A DNA stretch of 64,000 bases from Pontibacillus salicampi (GCF_042434395.1 NZ_JBHLTP010000003.1:372001-436000), one strand, 5' to 3'; shown: positions 34,795 through 43,348, counted from the first letter of the stretch. A program made the numbers and translations. The notes: generated from the sequence alone by a model not told the origin.

Positions 34795-35376
34795 ATGATG
34801 TTAAAGAAACAAACGGTTTGGCTGTTAACCATGCTTAGCTTGATGATTGTATTGAGTGTATATTACATGACCTCTCCTTCAGAAGATCAAGTAGCGATAC
34901 TTGTCGATGATGAACAGCAGCAAGAACAGCCGACTAATGCTGATAACAACCAGGATGGAACAGAAGGCGAAGCAGAAGCACAGACAGAAGGGCAAGATCT
35001 TGCTTCTGGAACAAATAGTGATGAATATTTTGTATCTATGAGAATGCAGATTGAAGATAGTAGAGCTAGACTTAAGGAAGAGTTAGAAGGAATTCTTTCC
35101 TCCGAACAAGTATCCGCTACAGAAGCAAATGAAGTAGTTGCGCAAATTCGTCAGATTGAGGAATTAAACACGAAGGAAGACTTGGTGGAACAAAGCATTC
35201 AAGCTAAAGCAGAATATCCAGACGTGCTTGTAAGAGCGCAAGAAAGCAAGGTATTCGTAACAGTAAAAGCAAATGAGCTATCAAAAGGTGAAACGGTCAC
35301 CATTATGAATATGGTGCAGGATGAATTTGGGGATAACATGGTAGTCGATGTGGAATTCCAACCATACGAGCAATAA
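34795..35376 (+). CDS. spoIIIAH: Stage III sporulation protein SpoIIIAH
   Basis: 193 residues: membrane helix near residues 7-25, an acidic Q/E-rich linker (about 37-70), and a C-terminal YscJ-like domain that binds forespore SpoIIQ across the intermembrane space (VSATEANEVVAQIRQIEE; VFVTVKANELSKGE). RBS AAGGAGGA. Last gene of the operon, followed by a terminator. Confidence 0.95.
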   Translation: MMLKKQTVWLLTMLSLMIVLSVYYMTSPSEDQVAILVDDEQQQEQPTNADNNQDGTEGEAEAQTEGQDLASGTNSDEYFVSMRMQIEDSRARLKEELEGILSSEQVSATEANEVVAQIRQIEELNTKEDLVEQSIQAKAEYPDVLVRAQESKVFVTVKANELSKGETVTIMNMVQDEFGDNMVVDVEFQPYEQ

Positions 35377-35405
35377 CCAGGCGTACCCAGCCTGGTTTTT
35401 TCTTT
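35375..35405 (+). terminator. Rho-independent terminator of the spoIIIA operon
   Basis: Perfect 8-bp stem AACCAGGC (35375-35382) / GCCTGGTT (35390-35397) followed by a T-rich run. Confidence 0.9.
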
Positions 35406-35875
35406 TAACATAAACTCCGGTAAAGAATGAGATGAAAGGAGTATCTAAAGCGTGGCTCTCTAATGGGGGCTGTTACAGGATGGAGAGGTAAAGCAATCTG
35501 GAGTCAACATATGTCTTACATGGGATTATGTATTTATCTCTTTTGGTTCGTATCAAAGGCGATATTTTTCATGATATTAATTTTAGGGGGGATGGATTTT
35601 AAGTTTATGTGATGTCGGTTAAATGGGAGGTCTGGGGTTAGAATATGATATGATTAGAAAGAATAGTGGATGATGGGTTATAATGACACATAATACGTAT
35701 ACTATGGTATAATCTTATATTTTCCAGACAACCCAGTATATAGGAAGGATAGAGTGAAGAAAACGCTTTCTATGAGGTTGAAGTTTATTGTACCTTTATC
35801 GTAAAATGTTATAAGGTCTTCATAATTCCTTAATAAAATCTTTAAGAGCTATAAAATCCAAAGGGGTGCACAGAA
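35403..35875 (+). promoter_or_regulatory. accB upstream region: possible promoter and cre-like site
   Basis: 473 bp without a convincing gene. A TATAAT at 35708-35713 is a good -10 without a good -35 (GACACA at 17 bp). AGAAAACGCTTTCT at 35758-35771 contains a perfect GAAAACGCTTTC core of the CcpA cre consensus, about 45 bp downstream of that -10. A 49-codon frame (35464-35613) encodes one hydrophobic helix but has no RBS. Confidence 0.45.
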
Positions 35876-36364
35876 ATGCTTAAAATCCAAGAAATAAGAG
35901 AACTAATTAAATTAATTGATGAATCCTCTATTGACGAATTTACATATGAGAGCGAAGGAGCTTCTGTAGTCTTGAAAAAGAATAAGACAGAAGTAATCGA
36001 GCGTTCTCCTGTACAGTCACAGCCTTCCCCTCAGCCGGTTCAGGCGCCAGCGCAACAGACTGAAGTGCCTGCAAATGCTGCTCCTGTTTCAGAAGAGTCA
36101 CAAGAAGAAGCAGCTAGCAATTACGACTATGAAATAGTAGCACCAATGGTCGGAACTTTCTATGAGGCTTCTTCTCCAGGAGAAGAACCATTTGTGAAAG
36201 TAGGCGACAAGGTACAGCAGGATTCTGTAGTGTGTATTGTAGAAGCAATGAAACTATTTAACGAAATTGAAGCAGAACAAGCTGGAGAAGTAGTTGAAAT
36301 ATTAGTTGAAAACGGCCAATTAGTGGAATATGGCCAACCATTATTCCGAGTAAAGTCCAAGTAA
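35876..36364 (+). CDS. accB: Biotin carboxyl carrier protein of acetyl-CoA carboxylase
   Basis: 162 residues. The biotinylated lysine is K126 in VEAMKLFNEI; the helix-loop of the thumb (PGEEPFVKVGDKV) is also present, and an alanine/proline-rich linker joins the short N-terminal domain to the biotinyl domain. Carries carboxybiotin between AccC and AccAD for malonyl-CoA synthesis. RBS AAGGGGTG. Twelve bp separate it from accC. Confidence 0.97.
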   Translation: MLKIQEIRELIKLIDESSIDEFTYESEGASVVLKKNKTEVIERSPVQSQPSPQPVQAPAQQTEVPANAAPVSEESQEEAASNYDYEIVAPMVGTFYEASSPGEEPFVKVGDKVQQDSVVCIVEAMKLFNEIEAEQAGEVVEILVENGQLVEYGQPLFRVKSK

Positions 36365-36376
36365 GGAGTTGGAAAC

Positions 36377-37732
36377 GTGATTAAGAAACTCTTAGTGGCA
36401 AATAGAGGAGAAATTGCGGTTCGTGTAATAAGAGCCTGCAAGGAAATGGAAATTGAAACGGTTGCTGTTTATTCAGAGGCTGACCGGGAATCCCTTCATG
36501 TCCAGCTTGCAGATGAAGCCTATTGTATCGGACCAACAGCAAGCAGTGAAAGCTATTTAAACTTCACCAATATTATGAGTGTAGCGAAATTGACAGAATC
36601 AGATGCGATCCATCCTGGCTATGGGTTCTTATCGGAAAATCCTGATTTTGCTGAGTTATGTAATGAATGTAACATCACCTTTGTTGGACCAAGCGCCGAA
36701 GCTATCCGGAAGATGGGAACAAAGGATGTCGCTCGTGAAACAATGCGCGATGCAGGTGTTCCAGTAGTGCCAGGGTCTGAAGGGTTAATAAAGGATGAAG
36801 AGGACGCAAAACAAATTGCAGAATCCATTGGATATCCTGTTATTATTAAAGCTACAGCCGGCGGTGGTGGTAAAGGTATCCGCGTTGCAAGAGATGAAGA
36901 AGATCTGATCAAGGGAGTTCGGGTTACCAAGCAAGAAGCCGAAACTGCCTTTGGAAATCCAGGGCTTTATATTGAAAAGTACATAGAAGATTTCCGCCAT
37001 GTTGAGATTCAAGTAATGGCAGATAACTTCGGAAATGTAATCCATTTAGGAGAACGAGATTGTACTATACAACGGAGATTGCAGAAATTAATTGAAGAAT
37101 CCCCCTCTCCGGCTCTAGGTCCTGATCTACGCCAGGAAATGGGCGATGCTGCAGTTCAGGCTGCAAAAGCTGTTGGATATTCTGGTGCTGGTACAGTGGA
37201 ATTTATCTTTGATAAGAAAAATGAAAGTTTCTATTTCATGGAGATGAACACTCGCATACAGGTGGAGCATCCTGTTACAGAAATGGTTACAGGCGTTGAT
37301 CTTATTAAAGAAATGATTCATGTGGCAAACAATGAACCACTTACCTATACACAAGGGGAAATTACGTTTGAAGGATGGTCCATTGAGTGTCGTATCAATG
37401 CGGAGAACCCATTCAAGAATTTCATGCCTTCTCCTGGAAGAATTGACATGTATTTACCTCCTGGTGGATTCGGTGTACGAGTGGACAGTGCAGCTTATCC
37501 AGGATGGATGATTCCACCTTACTATGATTCTATGATTGCTAAGCTTGTAACATATGGAAATACACGAGAGGAAGCAATGGATAGAATGAAAAGAGCACTG
37601 GATGAATTTGTTATAGACGGTGTTCATACTACCATTCCTTTCCATTACCGTATGATGTCTCATGACGTCTTTAGAGAAGGCGATTTTAATACAAAATTCC
37701 TTGAAACTTATACTATAATGGAAGAGGAATAA
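36377..37732 (+). CDS. accC: Biotin carboxylase subunit of acetyl-CoA carboxylase
   Basis: 451 residues, ATP-grasp enzyme. N-terminal LLVANRGEIAVRVIRACKE, the glycine-rich ATP loop TAGGGGKGIRVAR, the biotin/bicarbonate site EMNTRIQVEHPVTE, and ECRINAEN are all present. Carboxylates AccB. GTG start at 36377 with GGAG upstream. Confidence 0.97.
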   Translation: MIKKLLVANRGEIAVRVIRACKEMEIETVAVYSEADRESLHVQLADEAYCIGPTASSESYLNFTNIMSVAKLTESDAIHPGYGFLSENPDFAELCNECNITFVGPSAEAIRKMGTKDVARETMRDAGVPVVPGSEGLIKDEEDAKQIAESIGYPVIIKATAGGGGKGIRVARDEEDLIKGVRVTKQEAETAFGNPGLYIEKYIEDFRHVEIQVMADNFGNVIHLGERDCTIQRRLQKLIEESPSPALGPDLRQEMGDAAVQAAKAVGYSGAGTVEFIFDKKNESFYFMEMNTRIQVEHPVTEMVTGVDLIKEMIHVANNEPLTYTQGEITFEGWSIECRINAENPFKNFMPSPGRIDMYLPPGGFGVRVDSAAYPGWMIPPYYDSMIAKLVTYGNTREEAMDRMKRALDEFVIDGVHTTIPFHYRMMSHDVFREGDFNTKFLETYTIMEEE

Positions 37733-37751
37733 CAGAAAGGAGAGAGTTCAT

Positions 37752-38162
37752 TTGAGCGATAAACCACTATTGAACGTTGGGGAAAACTCCACTTTAGGGG
37801 ATATCGAAATTGCACCAGAAGTGATTGAGGTAATTGCTGGTATAGCAGCTTCTGAAGTAGCTGGAGTTGCCAGCATGCGTGGCAATTTTGCAACTGGTGT
37901 AGCAGAACGTCTCGGTAAAGTGAATCACGGTAAGGGAGTAAAGGTGGAGCTTGCGGAAGATGGGATTGTTATTGACATTTATGTAGTAATGGACTTTGGA
38001 ATCTCTATTCCTCAAACAGCTCAACAAATTCAGGACAACGCTCGTCAAGCATTAAAGAATATGACAGCTTTAGAAATTAAAGAAATAAATGTGCATATTG
38101 TAGGTGTCCAAATGGAGCCAAAAGAAGAGAGCGCAGAGGAAGAAACAGAAGAAGAGGAATAG
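37752..38162 (+). CDS. yqhY: Asp23/Gls24 family protein (YqhY)
   Basis: 136 residues. Asp23 domain with IAPEVIEVIAGIAASEVAGV, GVKVELAEDGIVIDIYVVMDFG and INVHIVGV, ending in a run of glutamates. In B. subtilis yqhY is cotranscribed with accBC and its loss disturbs acetyl-CoA carboxylase, so it is linked to fatty acid supply. TTG start at 37752 with AAAGGAGAG. Followed by a strong terminator. Confidence 0.93.
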   Translation: MSDKPLLNVGENSTLGDIEIAPEVIEVIAGIAASEVAGVASMRGNFATGVAERLGKVNHGKGVKVELAEDGIVIDIYVVMDFGISIPQTAQQIQDNARQALKNMTALEIKEINVHIVGVQMEPKEESAEEETEEEE

Positions 38163-38170
38163 ATATTATA

Positions 38171-38214
38171 AAAGAACCAGAAACAGGGGGGACTCCTTTT
38201 CTGGTTCTTTTTTT
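38171..38214 (+). terminator. Rho-independent terminator of accB-accC-yqhY
   Basis: Perfect 13-bp stem AAAGAACCAGAAA (38171-38183) / TTTCTGGTTCTTT (38198-38210) with T run to 38214. Confidence 0.95.
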
Positions 38215-38334
38215 AGTTTATTTACATTCCTAGTATAGGTTAATCATTATTGATTTCAGGTTTTTCTTTATTAGTAGAAACTTGGATTCGGGATGGCTTT
38301 CAGGGATGGGTCCTATCCGGTTATCAGGGAAAGG

Positions 38335-38535
38335 TTTGGCCTGAAAAGCGCTCGCTTTCCGCTGCCTCACACGACGTAGGGTAGTTCGGTGTTGCTATAG
38401 GATGTAGGGGTTTAACCGAACCTCCTTACTTCGGCCAACACTCCTCAGAATGAAAAGGAGTTATTCCTTTTTCTTCTTGCAAGGTCTCGTCTCCTACATT
38501 TTTCCGAGGGAGTCTACGCTATTTCCAATCACTCA
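38335..38535 (-). repeat. Degenerate copy of a dispersed Bacillaceae intergenic repeat
   Basis: Read on the minus strand: GAGTGATTGGA, GCGTAGACTCCCTCGG, GGAGACGAGACC, GAGGAG and finally GGCAGCGGAAAGCGAGCGC. These blocks, in this order, resemble the repeat I recall from many Bacillaceae genomes (GTGATTGGAGCGGAAGG, GCGAGACTCCTGCGGGA, GGAGACCCCGCAGG, GAGGAGGCT, GCGGAAAGCGAGCG). The copy here looks decayed. No transposase is attached. Confidence 0.6.
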
Positions 38536-38918
38536 ACGCCAAAGAAAATGCTCCATCTTTATATAGTGTTAAACCAAATGTGCTAAAACAATATTTCTTG
38601 AACCAAGCTAAGTGATTAAAAAAATAACACATAACCATTTCAAATCTTCCACACAAAGAAGCTGTATAGATATATTCACAAGACCCCATATAAATGGGTT
38701 TATAATAATTCAAGATGAAGAATGTTATTAAGACAGGTTAGCAAGGATGAAGTGGTTCGTGGTAGGGTACTTGTTAACGTATTAGCAAACAGTAAGCTGA
38801 TCACCATTATTTAGTGTTGGGGAATGCAGACGAACTAACCTTCACTTTTCTTTCTAGCTTTTCTTTTGTTAAAATGGTATCATTCTTACGGAAACATACG
38901 TTTAAAGGAGAATGGATT
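38536..38918 (+). other. nusB upstream region, no gene recognised
   Basis: AT-rich DNA between the repeat and nusB. A minus-strand frame at 38519-38713 runs into the repeat and has no family resemblance. TTAAAAT near 38869 could be a -10 box for nusB but no -35 is convincing. Confidence 0.3.
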
Positions 38919-39308
38919 ATGAATCGTCATACAGCAAGAGAGAAAGCATTTCAAGCAATTTTTCAAATGGATATGAATGAAGCTACGCCAGAAGAAGCGA
39001 TTCAGAATGTTATGGAGGAAGAGGAGCTTCCAGTCCACGATGCATTCGTGAATCAGCTCGTATTCGGAGTAGCAGAACATAAAGAAACGATTGACCAGAA
39101 GATTACGGACCACTTAGAGAAATGGTCGTTTAATCGTATTGCATCAGTAGAGAAGACATTACTTCGTATGGCGGTTTATGAACTAGATTATGAAGAAGAT
39201 ATTCCTGAAAAAGTAACATTAAATGAAGCGGTTGAGCTTGCGAAAGTGTTTGGCGATGACAAGTCAGGCAGCTTTGTGAACGGCGTTTTAAGTAAAATGA
39301 TTGACTAA
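38919..39308 (+). CDS. nusB: Transcription antitermination factor NusB
   Basis: 129 residues, all-helical RNA-binding protein. Opens NRHTAREKAFQAIFQMD and ends SVEKTLLRMAVYELDYEEDIPEKVTLNEAVELAKVFGDDKSGSFVNGVLSKM-type sequence (residues ~75-127). Works with NusE at boxA in rRNA antitermination. ATG 38919 has AAAGGAG at spacing 8. Starts a long plus-strand group through folD, xseAB, ispA, OLE RNA and dxs. Confidence 0.96.
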   Translation: MNRHTAREKAFQAIFQMDMNEATPEEAIQNVMEEEELPVHDAFVNQLVFGVAEHKETIDQKITDHLEKWSFNRIASVEKTLLRMAVYELDYEEDIPEKVTLNEAVELAKVFGDDKSGSFVNGVLSKMID

Positions 39309-39333
39309 TATATACAGATGGGGGATATGTTAC

Positions 39334-40200
39334 ATGTCTGCAGAAATAATCAATGGTAGAGAACTAGCTGATGAATTGAGAGAACGCATGAAAGAGGATG
39401 TAGAGCAGTTAAGTGAACAGGGGATTGTCCCTAATCTTACTGTTATTATCGTTGGAGAAGATCCTGCCTCTCTTTCCTATGTAAGAGGTAAAAAGCGTGC
39501 TTCCCACAAAATTGGTATTCACTCCGACTTAATAGAGCTGCCTGAAACTACTTCCCACCAAGAGTTGTTACACCTCATCCAACAACTAAATAGTAATGAT
39601 GAAGTGCACGGTATATTGGTACAACTCCCTCTTCCTGCACACATTAACGAAGATGAAGTGATTGAAACCATATCCCCAGACAAAGATGTAGATGGATTCC
39701 ACCCAATTAGTATTGGTCGCATGATGGCACAAAAGGATACCTTCTTGCCATGTACGCCTTTGGGTATTCTCACTATGCTTGATGAAAAGAATATTGATAT
39801 AGAAGGAAAGCATGCTGTTGTTCTTGGTAGAAGTCGCATTGTTGGGAAGCCAATAGGGCAAATGCTATTGAACCGGAATGCTACCGTAACGTATTGCCAT
39901 TCACGCACCAAGGACCTTGCCGATGTGCTGCGCCAAGCAGACATATTAATTGTTGCTATAGGAAAGCCGGCCTTTATTACAGGAGAGCATGTGAAAAAAG
40001 GGGCAGTTGTTATTGACGTTGGCATTAATCGATTAGAGGACGGGACGCTTACCGGAGATGTTGATTTTGAGTCCGCTTCTGAACAAGCGGCTTATATCAC
40101 ACCTGTTCCTAAAGGTGTTGGACCAATGACTATTACTATGCTGCTGCAAAATACCATAAAAGCAGCGAAGCTTAAGAATCAGGTAACAACAAGGAGCTAA
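39334..40200 (+). CDS. folD: Bifunctional methylenetetrahydrofolate dehydrogenase/cyclohydrolase
   Basis: 288 residues. Interconverts 5,10-methylene-, methenyl- and 10-formyl-THF. Seen: SYVRGKKRASHKIG with the catalytic lysine and tyrosine, VQLPLPAHI, PDKDVDGFHP, and the NADP site VVLGRSRIVGKPIGQMLLN with PVPKGVGPMTITMLL at the end. ATG 39334 follows TGGGGGAT. Three bp before xseA. Confidence 0.97.
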   Translation: MSAEIINGRELADELRERMKEDVEQLSEQGIVPNLTVIIVGEDPASLSYVRGKKRASHKIGIHSDLIELPETTSHQELLHLIQQLNSNDEVHGILVQLPLPAHINEDEVIETISPDKDVDGFHPISIGRMMAQKDTFLPCTPLGILTMLDEKNIDIEGKHAVVLGRSRIVGKPIGQMLLNRNATVTYCHSRTKDLADVLRQADILIVAIGKPAFITGEHVKKGAVVIDVGINRLEDGTLTGDVDFESASEQAAYITPVPKGVGPMTITMLLQNTIKAAKLKNQVTTRS

Positions 40201-40202
40201 GA

Positions 40203-41573
40203 ATGGTGAAGAATCGTTATTTAACTGTTTCAGCGTTAACCAAGTACATAAAGCGTAAATTTGAAACAGACCCTCATTTGAAACAAGTTTGGTTAAAAGG
40301 TGAGATTTCTAATTTCAAACATCACAGCAGAGGTCATATGTACCTAACCATTAAAGATGATAAATCACGAGTGAATGCTGTAATGTTTGCTGGCAATAAT
40401 CGTTCTCTGCAGTTTAAGCCGGAAAATGGTATGAACGTCCTAATCCGTGGAGAGATTGGTGTGTATGAGCCAGTTGGGCAGTACCAATTATATATTCAGC
40501 AAATGGAGCCCGACGGTTTAGGGGCTCTTTATTTAGCCTATGAAGAATTGAAAAAAAAGCTTTCCACTGAGGGCTTATTCGATGAGTCTAGGAAGAAGCC
40601 ACTGCCACCCTTCCCAAGGTCTATAGCTGTCATTACCTCCCCGACAGGGGCTGCGGTTAGAGATATCCTTACCACTCTAGAGCGGCGTTTTCCTATGACA
40701 AAGGTAACGGTATTTCCCGTACTTGTGCAAGGTAACAATGCAGCACCTTCCATAGCAAGAATGATACGTTATGTGAATGAGCTCAACGGATATGACGTCA
40801 TGATAGCTGGTAGAGGGGGAGGATCTATTGAGGAGCTCTGGGCCTTTAATGAGGAACAAGTGGCAAGGGCCATAAGTGAGTCTGTCATCCCTGTGATTTC
40901 AGCAGTTGGACATGAAACGGATTTTACAATAAGTGATTTTGTAGCCGATTATAGAGCACCGACCCCTACCGGAGCAGCAGAAATTGCTGTACCATCACAA
41001 ATAGAAGTAGCCAACACTGTTCAGACATTGACAAAAAGGTTACAGCGGGCTGTTGATTTAGAGTTGCAGCAAGGGAAGGACCAGCTTAACCGGTTCCGAA
41101 AATCGTATGCGTTTCGTTATCCAGAGCAAATGCTGCGACAGAAAGAGCAGGAATTGGACCGTCTAGTAGAACAATTCCAAAAAGCCAACCAGAATATAGC
41201 CAATATTAAAAGAGAGCGATTCCGTAATCTATATAATCGTTTAAAACAGCAGCATCCAGAAACAATGAAAGGCAGAGCGCAAGGGGAGCTTCAATTAGCA
41301 ACCAAGCGTTTACAAAGAAGTATGCTGCAGCAGGCGAAAAGCAAATCTCATGCTTATCAACAAGTATTGAATAAGCTAACTTTGTTAAATCCGTTAGAGA
41401 TTATGAAAAGAGGGTTTGCCGTACCGTTTAACGAACAAGGAAGCGTAATTAAGTCCATTAAAGATATTCAGCCAGGTGATCCGATGCAGGTCAGGGTCAA
41501 CGACGGTGTTTTAGATTGCCAAGTATGGGGTATTGAGGAGGAGGATTTTCATGGCGGAAAACAAACAGACTGA
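40203..41573 (+). CDS. xseA: Exodeoxyribonuclease VII large subunit
   Basis: 456 residues: N-terminal OB fold (QVWLKGEISNFKHHSRGHMYLTIKD-type segment at about 27-52), catalytic domain with TSPTGAAVRDILTTL, GRGGGSIEELWAFN and AVGHETDFTISDFVADYRAPTPTGAAE, then a long coiled coil that binds XseB. Degrades single-stranded DNA in repair. RBS CAAGGAG in the end of folD. Overlaps xseB by 23 bp. Confidence 0.97.
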   Translation: MVKNRYLTVSALTKYIKRKFETDPHLKQVWLKGEISNFKHHSRGHMYLTIKDDKSRVNAVMFAGNNRSLQFKPENGMNVLIRGEIGVYEPVGQYQLYIQQMEPDGLGALYLAYEELKKKLSTEGLFDESRKKPLPPFPRSIAVITSPTGAAVRDILTTLERRFPMTKVTVFPVLVQGNNAAPSIARMIRYVNELNGYDVMIAGRGGGSIEELWAFNEEQVARAISESVIPVISAVGHETDFTISDFVADYRAPTPTGAAEIAVPSQIEVANTVQTLTKRLQRAVDLELQQGKDQLNRFRKSYAFRYPEQMLRQKEQELDRLVEQFQKANQNIANIKRERFRNLYNRLKQQHPETMKGRAQGELQLATKRLQRSMLQQAKSKSHAYQQVLNKLTLLNPLEIMKRGFAVPFNEQGSVIKSIKDIQPGDPMQVRVNDGVLDCQVWGIEEEDFHGGKQTD

Positions 41574-41799
41574 GCAAGAAGAGGTTACGTTTGAAGAGGC
41601 GATGAAGCAATTGGAAGAAATTGTGGAAAAGCTGGAAGAAGGTGATGTCCCTTTGGAAAAGGCCATAACCTATTATCAGGAAGGTATGAAACTTTCTAAA
41701 GTCTGTAACGACAAATTAGTGAATGTAGAAAAACAAATGCAAGAGGTTATGAACGAGCAAGGTGAATTCGAGTCCTTCTCCGTACAGGAGGAAGAATGA
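41551..41799 (+). CDS. xseB: Exodeoxyribonuclease VII small subunit
   Basis: 82 residues, helical: FEEAMKQLEEIVEKLEEGDVPLEKAITYYQEGMKL. Several copies wrap the XseA coiled coil. The ATG at 41551 has GAGGAGGAGG and replaces a longer frame starting inside xseA. Its stop is shortly before the ispA GTG. Confidence 0.95.
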   Translation: MAENKQTEQEEVTFEEAMKQLEEIVEKLEEGDVPLEKAITYYQEGMKLSKVCNDKLVNVEKQMQEVMNEQGEFESFSVQEEE

Positions 41800-41800
41800 C

Positions 41801-42685
41801 GTGACCCAATCTCTAAAAACGTATATGGATAACCGAATGGAGCTTATTAACCAACAGCTGGAGCAGTTTGTATATGCTCTGGAGATCCCGGCCAGGCTCC
41901 AGGAGTCTATGCTGTATTCAATACGAGCTGGTGGAAAACGGATACGTCCAATTCTCATGCTTGCTGCTTGTGAAGCGTATGGGGAATCCAGCCATAGAGC
42001 TCTCGCAGTGGCATGCGCTGTGGAAATGATTCATACGTACTCTCTTATTCACGATGATCTTCCTGCTATGGATGATGATGATGTTCGCAGAGGACAGCTC
42101 ACTAACCATAAGCAGTTCGATGAAGCAACTGCAATTCTCGCAGGTGATGGGTTATTAACAACGGCCTTCTATGTAATCGCTAATCAGGACGCATTAACAG
42201 ATCAGGAAAAATCTTATCTGATTAAAGAGCTATCCAAGGCCAGTGGTCCTGAGGGTATGGTGGCAGGACAAATGCTGGATATGGAGGGTGAGAATAAAAG
42301 ACTTGATATTAAGCATTTAGAAGCCATACACAAACGTAAAACCGGAGAGCTGCTTCGTTTTTCGGCAGTTGGTGGTGCATATATTGGCGGGGCAACTGAC
42401 AGCCAATTAAAAGAAATAGAGGTATATGCAGGCTATTTAGGATTATTATTCCAAATTCAAGACGATATACTGGATGTTATTGGGGATGAACAGGATTTAG
42501 GGAAACCGGTTGGCAGTGATGAATCCAACCGCAAGAGCACCTATCCTCAATTACTTGGTCTAGAAGGGGCAATAGAACAAAAAGAACACTATGCCCAAAA
42601 AGCAAAAGAAGCTCTATGGAAAGCAGGAGTAGATAGTACGTATCTGGAGGATATAATTGACTACATTAGCAACAGAAACAACTAA
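41801..42685 (+). CDS. ispA: Farnesyl diphosphate synthase (polyprenyl synthetase)
   Basis: 294 residues. First aspartate-rich motif DDLPAMDDDDVRRG begins near residue 85; second is QIQDDILDVIGD. GGKRIRP binds the pyrophosphate. Condenses IPP with DMAPP and GPP to farnesyl diphosphate for quinone, heme O and undecaprenyl synthesis. GTG 41801 has AGGAGGAA at spacing 7. OLE RNA follows. Confidence 0.95.
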   Translation: MTQSLKTYMDNRMELINQQLEQFVYALEIPARLQESMLYSIRAGGKRIRPILMLAACEAYGESSHRALAVACAVEMIHTYSLIHDDLPAMDDDDVRRGQLTNHKQFDEATAILAGDGLLTTAFYVIANQDALTDQEKSYLIKELSKASGPEGMVAGQMLDMEGENKRLDIKHLEAIHKRKTGELLRFSAVGGAYIGGATDSQLKEIEVYAGYLGLLFQIQDDILDVIGDEQDLGKPVGSDESNRKSTYPQLLGLEGAIEQKEHYAQKAKEALWKAGVDSTYLEDIIDYISNRNN

Positions 42686-42702
42686 ATAGACGTTTATGTA
42701 GA

Positions 42703-42731
42703 TTGAGTAAATGAATAAAATATGATATATT
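42703..42731 (+). promoter_or_regulatory. Sigma-A-type promoter for the OLE RNA
   Basis: TTGAGT (42703-42708), exactly 17 bp, TATATT (42726-42731). A start 7-10 bp downstream would fall at about 42738-42741, at the first base of the RNA's terminal helix (42742). It sits in the 56 bp between the ispA stop and the RNA. Confidence 0.7.
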
Positions 42732-42741
42732 ATTATTACAA

Positions 42742-43348
42742 AACAGGATGGTGCAGTATTCTAGTCGGCCCTCTGATTCTGAAGGCGGGCCTAAAAATCC
42801 GCCAAAGGGCACATCGATGAAGTTCCTTGTGTTGGCTTGAGGCGCCCAGCCTTGGGTCGATGCTGGGAGTTAAGGTCGCGGGGCGATCCACAATGGCATG
42901 TGGGCGTTGACCCTGCTTCCGCGGAGGCCCATTCTCGTGGGAGGCTGTTCTCAAACGTCTCCTATGAAATGGGGTATGAACCTGTGAGATGGTTTTTTGG
43001 GAAAAACCACCCACAGCGTAGCCTGCCTTGAGTGGCTCTGAGGGGATTATGGTTTATAGACACCTTTGTGGATGGCCACTACAAAGGTGTCTACTCCACC
43101 ATATGAAATCAGCGCTGCAAAAGAGGCTAGGAATCAGTTAAAGGCTGCCGAGGAAATCTCCTAGACTGTTCTGATGGAAACCTAAAGGGGATTATAGTGC
43201 GGACTAAGTGGCAATCCAGTCTAGCTTTCGGTGACGGAGCTAAGGCAGATTTAAAGGGGAACCTCCGATGTGGCAACACACGGTATTTGCTTGGGAAAAC
43301 CTACTGGACCTAAGCCGCAGTTTTTATCCTTTAGGTTACCATCCTGTT
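42742..43348 (+). ncRNA. ole: OLE RNA (ornate large extremophilic RNA)
   Basis: About 607 nt without a plausible gene. A perfect 11-bp helix closes the ends: AACAGGATGGT (42742-42752) with ACCATCCTGTT (43338-43348). Internal hairpins include GGCGG/CCGCC (42784-42788/42799-42803) nested in GCCCT/AGGGC (42768-42772/42806-42810), CCCAGC/GCTGGG (42845-42850/42862-42867), and a perfect 12-bp stem at 43058-43069/43081-43092. The GC content is well above the flanks. Known OLE RNAs are about 600 nt, lie among isoprenoid genes and precede oapA; here ispA is upstream and an OapA-like gene downstream. OLE RNA forms a membrane complex with OapA linked to ethanol, cold and Mg2+ stress in Halalkalibacterium halodurans. 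Confidence 0.93.

Noticed and set aside
38519..38713. 64-codon minus-strand frame before nusB
   Set aside because: Its 3' end is repeat sequence and no RBS or protein family is visible.
42736..43031. Open frames on both strands (42736-43014 minus, 42837-43031 plus) in the ispA-dxs gap
   Set aside because: They lie inside the OLE RNA, have no RBS or family resemblance, and are explained by its higher GC content.
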